Assembly: GCF_004795855.1 (NCBI RefSeq)
Contig: NZ_CP039252.1
Coordinates: 3,658,001-3,722,000 of the forward strand
DNA length: 64,000 nt
DNA from: Hydrogenophaga sp. PAMC20947
Lineage (GTDB): Bacteria > Pseudomonadota > Gammaproteobacteria > Burkholderiales > Burkholderiaceae_C
Reading direction: 5' to 3'
A program made the position numbers and the translations under genes. Each line of letters opens with the position of its first letter. The first letter of the stretch is position 1. Shown in pieces: positions 9,760-17,331 of this stretch. The notes beneath the pieces were generated by a model that was not told the DNA's origin, made no database searches, and saw only the letters and a program-made list of their open reading frames with translations.

Positions 9760-10311
9760 TCAGATGTAGTAAAGATGGATGTTGCCGGCGCGGCTGGCGG
9801 CCAGGCGCTCGGAGAAACCGGCCCAAGCCCCACCAACTGGCTGCTCTTGCTGTGCAGGGGCCGCGTCAAGACCCATGGGTGCCAACGCTTCGTCGAAGCC
9901 CGTGTCGGCGCTCTCATGGCGCGTGCGCGCCTGGTTCAGCTCAGCCATGATGCGGGGGTCTGTGCGGGCGATTTCCCACATGCGGACTTCGGCACGCGAC
10001 TGGGCGCGGGCGCGGGACCAGCCGTCGAGCACGCGCATGGCACGGCCAGCGAGCGAGCGGGCGGTGCCGGCAAACAGGGCCAAACTGCCGAACACCACCG
10101 CCCACATCAGAACCCAACCCAAGAACAGGTCGCCATCGGTCAGTGCATTGCCGTACTGCTCGGCCACAATGACCAAGGTCGAGACCGCAGCGGCCAGCAG
10201 CATCACGGAGAGGCCGCGAACACCGACACCCGCAGGGGTCTCGGCAGGCTGGGCTGAGGTGGCCGCACGGTGGGTAGAAGGGCGGGTGAATGAATTGAGG
10301 ATGGTGCTCAT
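9760..10311 (-). CDS. Membrane protein with WEIARTDPR-MAEL motif, unknown function
   Basis: The 183-residue product has two predicted membrane helices (about residues 34-51 and 64-84), a basic region RSRARAQSRAEVR, and then MWEIARTDPRIMAELNQAR at 111-129. The same motif and a similar tail (G-x-W-A ... Y near the C-terminus) occur in the next minus-strand gene, so the two are paralogues at the motif level although only this one has membrane helices. ATG 10311 follows GGAGTCCCCC. It is convergent with pckG. No known function; the tryptophan and arginine-rich motif could be a protein-protein or nucleic-acid contact. Confidence 0.75.
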   Translation of the reverse strand: MSTILNSFTRPSTHRAATSAQPAETPAGVGVRGLSVMLLAAAVSTLVIVAEQYGNALTDGDLFLGWVLMWAVVFGSLALFAGTARSLAGRAMRVLDGWSRARAQSRAEVRMWEIARTDPRIMAELNQARTRHESADTGFDEALAPMGLDAAPAQQEQPVGGAWAGFSERLAASRAGNIHLYYI

Positions 10312-10350
10312 GGGGGACTCCTGGGAAAACAATGTCTAGGCGACAGGTGA

Positions 10351-10403
10351 ATACTAGGGTAAACCCGCATGTTCCGCCAATTTATATTTGTGATGTATTT
10401 CAT
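10351..10403 (-). promoter_or_regulatory. Promoter with GGGTTTACCC palindrome (copy 1)
   Basis: Read on the minus strand: -35 TTGGCG (10375-10380), 18-bp spacer holding the palindrome GGGTTTACCC, and -10 TAGTAT (10351-10356), about 33 bp before the likely start-codon leader. A TTTGTGATG...CAT block lies upstream of the -35. The block 10356-10403 matches 10997-11044 at 38 of 48 positions without gaps. Confidence 0.6.
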
Positions 10404-10488
10404 ATGTTTTGCGAATGATTGGCCCAACAACCCCATGCAAGGCCCCCCAAGCCAATGGAGCGAGGCTGTGAAGATCGGACAGGCCAAG

Positions 10489-10519
10489 AAAAAAGCCACC
10501 GCATGGACGGTGGCTTTTT
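10489..10519 (-). terminator. Terminator of the small minus-strand gene
   Basis: GCCACCG (10495-10501) pairs with CGGTGGC (10508-10514), flanked by A6 and T5, so on the minus strand a hairpin is followed by a T-run, 35 bp after the stop codon of the gene at 10554. Confidence 0.85.
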
Positions 10520-10553
10520 GTCGCGTGGGCCAGCGGCCCCGGGGCCGCCCCAC

Positions 10554-10952
10554 TCAAGCGTAGCGCCAGAGCGCGTTGCGTGTGCGGGTTTGGTACGCGT
10601 CTTCAATCACACGCGCCCATCCCTGGCCCAACAGGGGTGAATGCTTGGGCACCACGGAAGCCACCGTATCCGCCTCGGTCATTTCAGACATGGCCTGTAC
10701 CTGGGGGGTCTCGACGCTGTCGTCACACTTGCGAGCGAGCATGAGTTCGGCCATCACGCGCGGGTCGCTCTGAGCGATATCCCACAGGGGTGATTCGGCG
10801 TGCGATTGCGCAGCTTGGGCGGCCAAATTGACAAACACTTGCTTGATGCGAGCGAGCCAGGAAACGGCGTGGGGCTCGGTGCCGGCATCCAGCACTTCAG
10901 CAAAGTAGGTGGGGCGGGGATAGGAATCAAAAATCATGGCGGTGGTGTTCAT
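10554..10952 (-). CDS. Soluble small protein with WDIAQSDPR-MAEL motif, unknown function
   Basis: The 132-residue product carries LWDIAQSDPRVMAELMLAR at about residues 56-74, clearly the same motif as in the gene at 9760, and ends GQGWARVIEDAY...WRYA, matching the neighbour's tail in pattern. It has no membrane helix. ATG 10952 is preferred over GTG 10955 because AGGAG is then six bases away. Upstream sequence shares a 48-bp promoter block with the neighbour, and a LysR regulator is transcribed divergently 100 bp away. Function unknown; the shared control suggests both proteins act in the same response. Confidence 0.75.
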   Translation of the reverse strand: MNTTAMIFDSYPRPTYFAEVLDAGTEPHAVSWLARIKQVFVNLAAQAAQSHAESPLWDIAQSDPRVMAELMLARKCDDSVETPQVQAMSEMTEADTVASVVPKHSPLLGQGWARVIEDAYQTRTRNALWRYA

Positions 10953-10991
10953 CACGAACTCCTGAACTCAATAAACTTGTTTAAGCTTGCG

Positions 10992-11044
10992 ATCATAGGG
11001 TAAACCCTGAATTTCATCCAATTGATTTTTGTGATGCATTACAT
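10992..11044 (-). promoter_or_regulatory. Promoter with GGGTTTACCC palindrome (copy 2), LysR intergenic region
   Basis: On the minus strand: -35 TTGGAT (11016-11021), 18-bp spacer with GGGTTTACCC, -10 TATGAT (10992-10997). An imperfect dyad ATGCATTACAT at 11034-11044, adjacent to the -35, has the size of a LysR-type contact site. It lies between the small gene and the divergent LysR gene. Confidence 0.6.
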
Positions 11045-11052
11045 TCACGTTC

Positions 11053-12045
11053 ATGATGAATGATCGCAACTTTCGCACTTTGGACCTGAACCTCTTGCGA
11101 GTCTTCGACGAGGTCATGGTCGAACGCAACCTGACCCGGGCGGCGCACAACCTGTCCATGACGCAGCCCGCGGTGAGCAACGCACTGCGCCGCCTGCGCG
11201 AAGCCCTGGGGGATGACCTGGTTCGACGGGCAGGCTACGGCGTGGAGCCCACGCCAGTGGGCCAGGCCTTGTGGCCCACGGTGCGCGATGCACTAGCGCA
11301 GTTGCGGCAATCCCTCGCGCCCGGCCAATTCGAGCCTGCGACTGCAACCCATGCCTATGTGCTGGCCATGGCCGATGCCACCGCGGCGAAGATCGTGCCG
11401 GCCCTGATCGACATTCTTCAGCGCGAAGCTCCCGGGGTGAACCTGCGGGTGCTGCCCCTGAGCACACGCGATCCCCGCGACCTTCTGGAATCGGGTGGAG
11501 CCGATCTGGCGATTGGCCACTTCCCGGGCGTGTTGGCTGAGCTGAGCGCCGTGCACCTGCAGGAAAACAGCCCGCGCTTTCTGCACCAGCGGCTGTACGA
11601 CGGGGAATACGTGGTGGTGATGCGCCGCGACCACCCGCTGGCGCGGGTGCCCCTAACGCTGGACGCCTATTGCAGTGCCCGCCACCTGCTGGTGAGCTTC
11701 TCAGGCCGGCCTTTTGGCTTTGTCGACGAGGCACTGACGGCGCTCTCGCGGCAGCGGCGTGTGGTGCTCACCGTCAACCAGTTTTTCACCGCCGGCCGCG
11801 TCGTCGCCACCACCGATTTGCTGACCGTGCTGCCGCGCCATTTTGTGGGTGCCACCGGCATGGAGCACCGGCTGGCCCTGAGCGAGCTGCCACTCCCCGT
11901 GCCGGCGGTGCACGTGGACAGCTTGTGGCACAGGCAGGCCGAACACAACAGCGCCCACCGTTGGCTGCGAGACGCGGTTGAGCGCGCTTCTGCCCAAGGC
12001 TTCCAGGGGGCATCGGCCGCGGCACCCACGCCCGCCATGCCGTGA
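11053..12045 (+). CDS. LysR-family transcriptional regulator
   Basis: The 330-residue protein has the N-terminal LysR helix-turn-helix (about residues 10-68, with NLTRAAHNLSMTQPAVSNAL as the recognition unit) and a periplasmic-binding-protein-like effector domain from about residue 95 on. It is divergent from the 132-residue motif protein. The intergenic region carries the promoter block also present before the 183-residue protein, so this regulator is the natural candidate to control both. ATG 11053 or the adjacent ATG 11056 are equally possible. The C-terminal 20 residues are alanine-rich and probably disordered. Effector unknown. Confidence 0.92.
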   Translation: MMNDRNFRTLDLNLLRVFDEVMVERNLTRAAHNLSMTQPAVSNALRRLREALGDDLVRRAGYGVEPTPVGQALWPTVRDALAQLRQSLAPGQFEPATATHAYVLAMADATAAKIVPALIDILQREAPGVNLRVLPLSTRDPRDLLESGGADLAIGHFPGVLAELSAVHLQENSPRFLHQRLYDGEYVVVMRRDHPLARVPLTLDAYCSARHLLVSFSGRPFGFVDEALTALSRQRRVVLTVNQFFTAGRVVATTDLLTVLPRHFVGATGMEHRLALSELPLPVPAVHVDSLWHRQAEHNSAHRWLRDAVERASAQGFQGASAAAPTPAMP

Positions 12046-12171
12046 TCCTGGAAGCGGCAATTGACCTCCAATAACCGCTGGCTAAACTACAAGAAGGCTG
12101 AGCTTTTTGCCCCACCCACGGCAACCCACGCCAACGCGTCCAACCACCGTTTCTAGGATGATCCCGACTTG

Positions 12172-13065
12172 ATGAAACTGCAACTACTGAGCGATCTGCA
12201 CCTGGAAGCCAACCCGGGTTATGTGGCCGAGCCGGCGCCAGGGGCCGATCTCCTGATCCTGGCCGGCGACATCGGTTCGTACCAGCAGCAGCGCGAGGGC
12301 AGCGTCATGGGCGAGCCCGACTGGGGCCTCCAGCGCTTTTCGCCACTGCCGCAATACGCCGGCTGGCCGGTGCCGGTGGTGTTTGTCCCTGGCAACCATG
12401 AATACGACGGTCTGGATGTGGACGAGGCCCACCAGGGCCTGCGTGAAGCCTGTGACCGGCTGGGCATCCGCTGGCTGGAGCGCGAGGTCTGGACCCAGGG
12501 TGAGGTGCGCCTGATCGGCACCACCCTGTGGGCCGACTACGACGCCCTGGGCGATGTGCCTCCACCCTCAAAACCCGTTGTTCGCGGCAAGGGCAAGCGC
12601 CCCGGACCCGTCCCGATGACGGCTGCCCCGGTGGACCCCCTGACTTACCGCATGCGTCAGCGCGAAAAGGCTTTTCGTGCGGCGAATTTTTACCTTAGCA
12701 AGATGGCGGGGGAGCGCCACGGGCGCTTGTTTGACGCCGCAGCGATGCGCGAGCTTGCATTGGAATGCCAGTCCTGGCTGCGCGCTGCATTGGCGCAGCC
12801 GTTTAGCGGCCGCACCGTGGTGATCACCCATTTCGCCCCCACCCTGCACAGCGCCGACCCGCGCTACGGACTCAGCCCGGGCACCGCCGGATTCTGCAAC
12901 GCACTGGACGATCTGCTGCCCTTGGCCGACACCTGGCTGCACGGCCACCTGCACTGCCCTCAAGACCTGCGTGTCGGGCGCTGCCGCATTGTGGCCAACC
13001 CGCTGGGGTATGCCCACAAGAACGAGCAACTGGCCTTTATGCCCCAAGGTCTGATCGAGGTGTGA
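12172..13065 (+). CDS. Calcineurin-like metallophosphoesterase
   Basis: The 297-residue protein shows the family motifs in order: SDLHLE (residues 7-12), the GD of ILAGDIG, PGNHEY, and later THFAPT and HGHLH, which together bind two metal ions. It would hydrolyse a phosphoester; the substrate (nucleotide, protein or lipid phosphate) is not evident. A proline/lysine-rich insertion around residues 127-145 (PPPSKPVVRGKGKRPGP) is unusual. ATG 12172 is preferred to TTG 12169. The gene appears monocistronic. Confidence 0.88.
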   Translation: MKLQLLSDLHLEANPGYVAEPAPGADLLILAGDIGSYQQQREGSVMGEPDWGLQRFSPLPQYAGWPVPVVFVPGNHEYDGLDVDEAHQGLREACDRLGIRWLEREVWTQGEVRLIGTTLWADYDALGDVPPPSKPVVRGKGKRPGPVPMTAAPVDPLTYRMRQREKAFRAANFYLSKMAGERHGRLFDAAAMRELALECQSWLRAALAQPFSGRTVVITHFAPTLHSADPRYGLSPGTAGFCNALDDLLPLADTWLHGHLHCPQDLRVGRCRIVANPLGYAHKNEQLAFMPQGLIEV

Positions 13066-13173
13066 GCAAGAGGAGCAGCTCACCGTCAAGGGCAACACTT
13101 TGCGCTGGCGCAAGGCGGGCCGGGGGATTGCGCCTTACACTGAAAATGTTCCCACACAACTCTGGAGACCCTC

Positions 13174-13596
13174 ATGAAGATCTTGCTCGCCGTTGACGGC
13201 AGTGCTTTTACCAAAAAAATGTTGGCCTACCTGACCACCCACGATGAGGTGTTCAGCAGCGACAACGACTTCACCCTGTTCACCGTGCAGTCGCCCCTGC
13301 CCTCCCGCGCACGCGCGGCGGTGGGTGCCGACATCGCCAACGGTTATTACGCAGACGAATCGGTCAAGATCACCAACCCGGTGGTGAAGTTTCTGGCGCG
13401 GCACAAAATTGATGCCAAAGTGGTGCACAAGGTCGGTTCGCCCGGCGAAATGATCGCCAAGACCGCAGCAATGGGCAAGTTTGATCTGGTGATGATGGGC
13501 TCACACGGCCACAGCGCGCTGGGCAACCTGGTCATGGGCTCGGTGGCGACCCAGGTGCTGGCGCATTGCGCGGTACCGGTCTTGCTCGTCAGATAA
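13174..13596 (+). CDS. Universal stress protein (UspA family)
   Basis: The 140-residue single-domain protein starts MKILLAVDGS, the usual first strand and nucleotide-facing loop, and ends with GSHGHSALGNLVMGSVATQV, which matches the ATP-binding G-2x-G-9x-G-S/T signature. It is thus probably of the ATP-binding Usp class. Such proteins are induced under stress and bind ATP, but the client is not known. The gene follows an 108-bp gap after the metallophosphoesterase and is likely an independent unit. Confidence 0.93.
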   Translation: MKILLAVDGSAFTKKMLAYLTTHDEVFSSDNDFTLFTVQSPLPSRARAAVGADIANGYYADESVKITNPVVKFLARHKIDAKVVHKVGSPGEMIAKTAAMGKFDLVMMGSHGHSALGNLVMGSVATQVLAHCAVPVLLVR

Positions 13597-13705
13597 GGCT
13601 GGGAATCACCCGCTGGTGGGCCTGACAGCCCCAAGCGGTGTTGCCAAACCCGCTTGAGCTTGGGAACATGCCGAGCCATGCTTCACCCAATCGCCCCCGT
13701 CCTTG

Positions 13706-14638
13706 TCAGGCAGCGACAGGCGCCTTCGCAGGGGTGAGGTTGTGGGCGGCTGCCTGGCGCAGCGCGGTGCTCAAAGCGTCGAGCACATCGGAGCTGAGAT
13801 TCCAGCAGTGCCAGTACAGGGCCACGTGCAGACTGTGGCTTGGCGCGAGGTTGACCAGTTCCCCTTTGGCAATGAGGTCACGCACCTGCAACTCCGGCAG
13901 CACGCTCACACCCCAGCCCGCCTGAACCGCCCGCACGCGGCCTTCGCTCGACGGCACAAACAGCTGCTTGAGCATCACGCGGGGCAGGCCAAATGCCCGG
14001 GTGACAAATTCGTGTTGCAGGTGGTCTTTGCGGTTGAACGCCACAAAAGGCACCTTGTGGAAATTGTGGGCGCTGATCCCTTTGGGCAGCTGGGTGGCCG
14101 CAAACGCCGCAGACGCCACCGGCACGTATTCCATGGTGCCCAGCGCTTCCATCTTGCAGCCGCGCAGCGCTTGTCCCAGCGAAGTCACGCAGCCCAGCAC
14201 CTTGCCTTCGCGCAACCACTCGTGGGTGAACTCCTGATCGTCGGTGATGATTTCAATCGGCAGGCCGCCCTGGGCCAGCGCATTGAGCGCGGGCAGGGCC
14301 CAGGTGGCGATGCTGTCCGCGTTGATGGCCACGGCAATGCGCTCTTCTTCACGGCCATTGCCAGCCGAACTCGGCGCCAGCTCCTTGAGGTCCTTCTCCA
14401 GATCGGCGCGCAACAACCGCATCATCTTGGCGTGCTTGAGCATGAGCTGGCCGGCAGATGTGGCCTTGAGCGGTCGGCTGCGCACGATCAGCACGGTGCC
14501 CACCTGAGCCTCGAGTGCCCGCAAACGCTGCGAGACCGCCGACTGGGTGATGGACAAACGCTGGGCGGCGCGCTCAAACCCCCCCTCTTCAATGATGGCG
14601 GCCAGGCATTCCAGCGCGTCGGGATCAAAGGTGCTCAA
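13706..14638 (-). CDS. argP: LysR-family regulator of the ArgP (IciA) type
   Basis: The 310-residue protein matches ArgP over the helix-turn-helix (GFERAAQRLSITQSAVSQRLRALE) and the following linker helix. In Enterobacteria ArgP senses lysine/arginine and activates the exporter gene argO among others. Here the adjacent divergent gene is dadA, not an exporter; the only LysE-type gene in the window is 32 kb away. Start TTG 14638 (MSTFDPDALECL) is preferred because GGAG lies eight bases upstream; the open frame continues 18 codons further to an ATG at 14692 without a good ribosome binding site. Confidence 0.85.
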   Translation of the reverse strand: MSTFDPDALECLAAIIEEGGFERAAQRLSITQSAVSQRLRALEAQVGTVLIVRSRPLKATSAGQLMLKHAKMMRLLRADLEKDLKELAPSSAGNGREEERIAVAINADSIATWALPALNALAQGGLPIEIITDDQEFTHEWLREGKVLGCVTSLGQALRGCKMEALGTMEYVPVASAAFAATQLPKGISAHNFHKVPFVAFNRKDHLQHEFVTRAFGLPRVMLKQLFVPSSEGRVRAVQAGWGVSVLPELQVRDLIAKGELVNLAPSHSLHVALYWHCWNLSSDVLDALSTALRQAAAHNLTPAKAPVAA

Positions 14639-14806
14639 AAGGTGTCTCCAGTGGGGTGGAAAGATCGCCAGAATGCGCCGAAAGCACCCCAAAACTTATA
14701 TTAGATTTTCTGATGCCGGCGATTTTAGTTTAATTTCGCTTCACTTACAGCCCCAGTTTTCCCATACTGCGGTCCTGGTCATTTCATCGTTTCGGAGCGC
14801 GTCATC
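14639..14806. promoter_or_regulatory. argP-dadA divergent promoter region
   Basis: The 168-bp gap has an AT-rich core at 14693-14745 (TTATATTAGATTTTCTGATG and a T-rich stretch), the probable overlap of both promoters and of the ArgP contact site. A TTTAGTTTAATTTCG segment at 14724-14738 could be promoter for dadA. Operator position is inferred from the usual LysR arrangement. Confidence 0.4.
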
Positions 14807-16162
14807 ATGCAAGTTGTGGTTTTGGGTGCAGGCATTATCGGCGTGAGCACGGCGTGGCATTTGCTGCAACGGGGTCACGAGGTCACCATCGTCGACCGGC
14901 AGCCCGATGCGGCGCTGGAGACCAGCTTTGCCAATGCGGCCCAGATCTCGGTGAGCTATTGTGAGCCCTGGGCCAACCGCGACGCACCACTCAAGGCGCT
15001 GAAGTGGATGTTCTCCCCCACCGCACCGCTGCTGTTTCGCCCACAAATGGACCTGGCCCAGTGGCGCTGGGGTTTGCAGTTTCTGGGCCAATGCAACGAC
15101 ACCGCCTTTGAACGCAACGTGGCGCAAATTGTGGCGCTGGGCGCCTACAGCCATGCAGCACTGAAAGACGTGGTGGCCGACACCGGCATCGAATACAACC
15201 GGCTGGAATGCGGCATCGCCCACTACTACAGCGAACAGCAGTCGTTTGATGGCGCAGCCGAGGCGGCCGCGCTGATGCAAAAATTCGGCGTCAAGCGCCA
15301 TATCCTCACACGCGAAGAGCTGCTCAAGGTGGAGCCCGCGCTCAACGCCTACGCCGACCGCATCGTGGGCGGTACCTTCACACCCTCCGACGAATCGGGC
15401 GACGCCAAAGTGTTCACCCAGCAGCTTGCCGCCCTCTGTGCGCAGCGCGGCGCACAGATGCTGTTCGACCACAGCGTTGAACGCATTGAAACCTCGGGCG
15501 GCGCGGCCACGGCTGTGCTGGTTCGGAATCTGACCAGCGGACAGATGCGTTCGCTCAAGGCCGATGCCTATGTGGTGGCTTGCGGCTCATACACCACGCC
15601 TTTGATGAAGTCGGTGGGCGTATCAGTGCCGATCTACCCCGGCAAGGGCTACAGCGCCACCATGCGCGTGCTCGATCCAGCCAAAGCACCTCAGGTGAGC
15701 ATGATCGACGACTCCATGAAGATCGCCATGTCGCGTCTGGGTGACCACATCCGCGTGGCCGGCACCATTGAGCTGGGCGGCTTTGACACCGCGCTGGACA
15801 CGCCCCTGGCCAAAAAGCGGTGCGACATGCTGGTGCGCCGCATCGAAGAAGTGTTTCCCGGCATGGCCGACACCCGCACGCCCGAAGAAGGCGGCGATCC
15901 GCAATACTGGACCGGCCTGCGCCCCGCAACGCCCACCAACATCCCCATGATCGGCCGCACCAAGATCGGCAAGCTCTGGATCAATGCCGGCCACGGCACT
16001 CTGGGCTGGACCCACGGCGCAGGCTCGGGCAAAGCCCTGGCCGAACTCATGAACGGCGAAGTACCGGCCATGGACTTTGGCTTCACACGTCAGACACCTG
16101 TGGCCCGACGTTCCAACGCCGGCAGCCCAGCCGCCATCGCGCCAAAACCCAGCCGGGCCTGA
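14807..16162 (+). CDS. dadA: D-amino acid dehydrogenase
   Basis: This FAD enzyme of the inner membrane face oxidises D-amino acids (classically D-alanine) to 2-oxo acids, passing electrons to the quinone pool. The Rossmann fold starts at residue 3 with VVVLGAGIIGVSTAWHL (GxGxxG at 7-12), and E/D-binding HEVTIVDRQ follows. The sequence ETSFANAAQISVSYCEPWA is typical of DadA. At 451 residues it is slightly longer than the 430 usual, due to an alanine/proline-rich tail. No alanine racemase dadX follows. Divergence from argP hints at lysine/arginine-linked control. Confidence 0.93.
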   Translation: MQVVVLGAGIIGVSTAWHLLQRGHEVTIVDRQPDAALETSFANAAQISVSYCEPWANRDAPLKALKWMFSPTAPLLFRPQMDLAQWRWGLQFLGQCNDTAFERNVAQIVALGAYSHAALKDVVADTGIEYNRLECGIAHYYSEQQSFDGAAEAAALMQKFGVKRHILTREELLKVEPALNAYADRIVGGTFTPSDESGDAKVFTQQLAALCAQRGAQMLFDHSVERIETSGGAATAVLVRNLTSGQMRSLKADAYVVACGSYTTPLMKSVGVSVPIYPGKGYSATMRVLDPAKAPQVSMIDDSMKIAMSRLGDHIRVAGTIELGGFDTALDTPLAKKRCDMLVRRIEEVFPGMADTRTPEEGGDPQYWTGLRPATPTNIPMIGRTKIGKLWINAGHGTLGWTHGAGSGKALAELMNGEVPAMDFGFTRQTPVARRSNAGSPAAIAPKPSRA

Positions 16163-16174
16163 AGCGCTGGCGCC

Positions 16175-16210
16175 CCCGTCAGGGCTGCGGGCCAGCCCCG
16201 GCCTGACGGG
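16175..16210. terminator. Hairpin between convergent dadA and peptidase genes
   Basis: CCCGTCAGG at 16175-16183 pairs with CCTGACGGG at 16202-16210. There is no T-run, so it is a weak terminator candidate or an mRNA-end hairpin. Confidence 0.4.
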
Positions 16211-16223
16211 CATCAGCGAATGG

Positions 16224-17147
16224 TCACCCGACCTTCCTGGCCTTGACCGGCAACACCTTGGGTGCGTTGTCCACGGGCGGCTTGATACGCTCGCTCATGT
16301 AACGCAGCAGGTCCAGCCACATCTGGCGCATCTCGGCATTGAGCGGCGTGCGAAACGCACTGGGCAGCTCGATGGTGACCACGGGCATGCCCTTGTGCAC
16401 GCCGCCGTAATTGCCCAGGCTGCCCGGGTAGATCCCGACCTGATCCAGGAACAGGCGACCCAGCTTGGGTGGCGGTGTACCCGGGCCGTCGAAGTCCAGC
16501 ACGCCGTAGGGCGCGTGGATACTCACGATCATGTCGGGCTGAAAACGCTCCATCTCTTCAAAAAAGTAGCGCGACTCCGGTTCCGACAAGGGCTTGGGCC
16601 CCGGCCAGCGCCGCGGGTCCTTGCGGGTGCGTTTTTCCCAGTAAAGCTTGGCGTCCCGCTCCCAGTTGGGCGTGGGGAAATTGCGGTTGAGATCAACCCC
16701 GTTGGCATTCATGCGCGACGCCGGCCGCTTCATCAGGCCGTCGGGGTTGAGCGCCGGTATGAAGCGCCAATGGGCGTTCGACGGGGTATCCACCGCGTTC
16801 TGGATCCAGTGCAAGGCCAGCGCAGCCGAAGACAGCTCATCCCCATGGATGGACCCGATCACCAGCACCCGCAACTGGGCATCGGGCGCCACCACGTCGC
16901 GGTAGTACAAGGTACGGCCCTGCACCGAACGGCCCACGGTGGGCTTGAGCATCGCCGCTTCGCAAAGCGGCGCTTTGACGTTGGGCAGGCGCGCCACCAG
17001 CTCGGGGCAGGGGCCGCTGCCCGGAATGTCGGCCATGGGGTGGCCTGGGCCGCGAAAGGGCGTTGTGGCCTGGGCCTCGCTCACGGGGAAACAGGCGGCG
17101 CCCAAGGCGACCAGAGGCAACAGCAAAATCGAAGAAAACATGCGCAT
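16224..17147 (-). CDS. Exported M14-family zinc carboxypeptidase (MpaA-like)
   Basis: The 307-residue protein has a signal peptide (cleavage near residue 26, VSEAQA). The M14 zinc ligands are visible as H101 and E104 in SIHGDE and H211 in SIHAPYG; the substrate-binding NPDG...DLNRNFP follows at 134-157 and the catalytic glutamate is E260 in VTIELPSA. This set, and the short length, fit the subgroup containing murein peptide amidase A, which trims muropeptides; here an export signal places it in the periplasm, unlike cytoplasmic E. coli MpaA. ATG 17147 follows AGGGA. The gene is convergent with dadA. Confidence 0.87.
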   Translation of the reverse strand: MRMFSSILLLPLVALGAACFPVSEAQATTPFRGPGHPMADIPGSGPCPELVARLPNVKAPLCEAAMLKPTVGRSVQGRTLYYRDVVAPDAQLRVLVIGSIHGDELSSAALALHWIQNAVDTPSNAHWRFIPALNPDGLMKRPASRMNANGVDLNRNFPTPNWERDAKLYWEKRTRKDPRRWPGPKPLSEPESRYFFEEMERFQPDMIVSIHAPYGVLDFDGPGTPPPKLGRLFLDQVGIYPGSLGNYGGVHKGMPVVTIELPSAFRTPLNAEMRQMWLDLLRYMSERIKPPVDNAPKVLPVKARKVG

Positions 17148-17161
17148 CCCTGCATTCTAGG

Positions 17162-17257
17162 AGGCTGTCGGATTTGGGGCGTTAATCGCAAAAATCGAGC
17201 CTAACGAGGACCGTTTTTTCTGGATTTTCAGCCGACGCTCCCCAAGTCCGACAGGCT
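17162..17257. repeat. 96-bp element with 24-bp imperfect terminal inverted repeats
   Basis: The ends read AGGCTGTCGGATTTGGGGCGT and, on the other strand, AGCCTGTCGGACTTGGGGAGCGT, i.e. nearly matching inverted ends around a 50-bp AT-richer centre. It lies in the gap between the peptidase and the flavoprotein gene. No coding sequence or T-run. It resembles a miniature inverted-repeat element or IS remnant; no clear target duplication is visible. Confidence 0.5.
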
Positions 17258-17331
17258 ACTGGAGAAGCGCTCAATGGGACAGCCAAGGGCGGCCCTTCAC
17301 CGGGGGCAGGGCAACGTCATGCCCGCCTGGA

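Noticed and set aside
17162..17257. The inverted repeat as a rho-independent terminator of the flavoprotein or peptidase gene
   Set aside because: The arms are separated by about 50 bases, have no T-run, and the peptidase gene begins, not ends, here.
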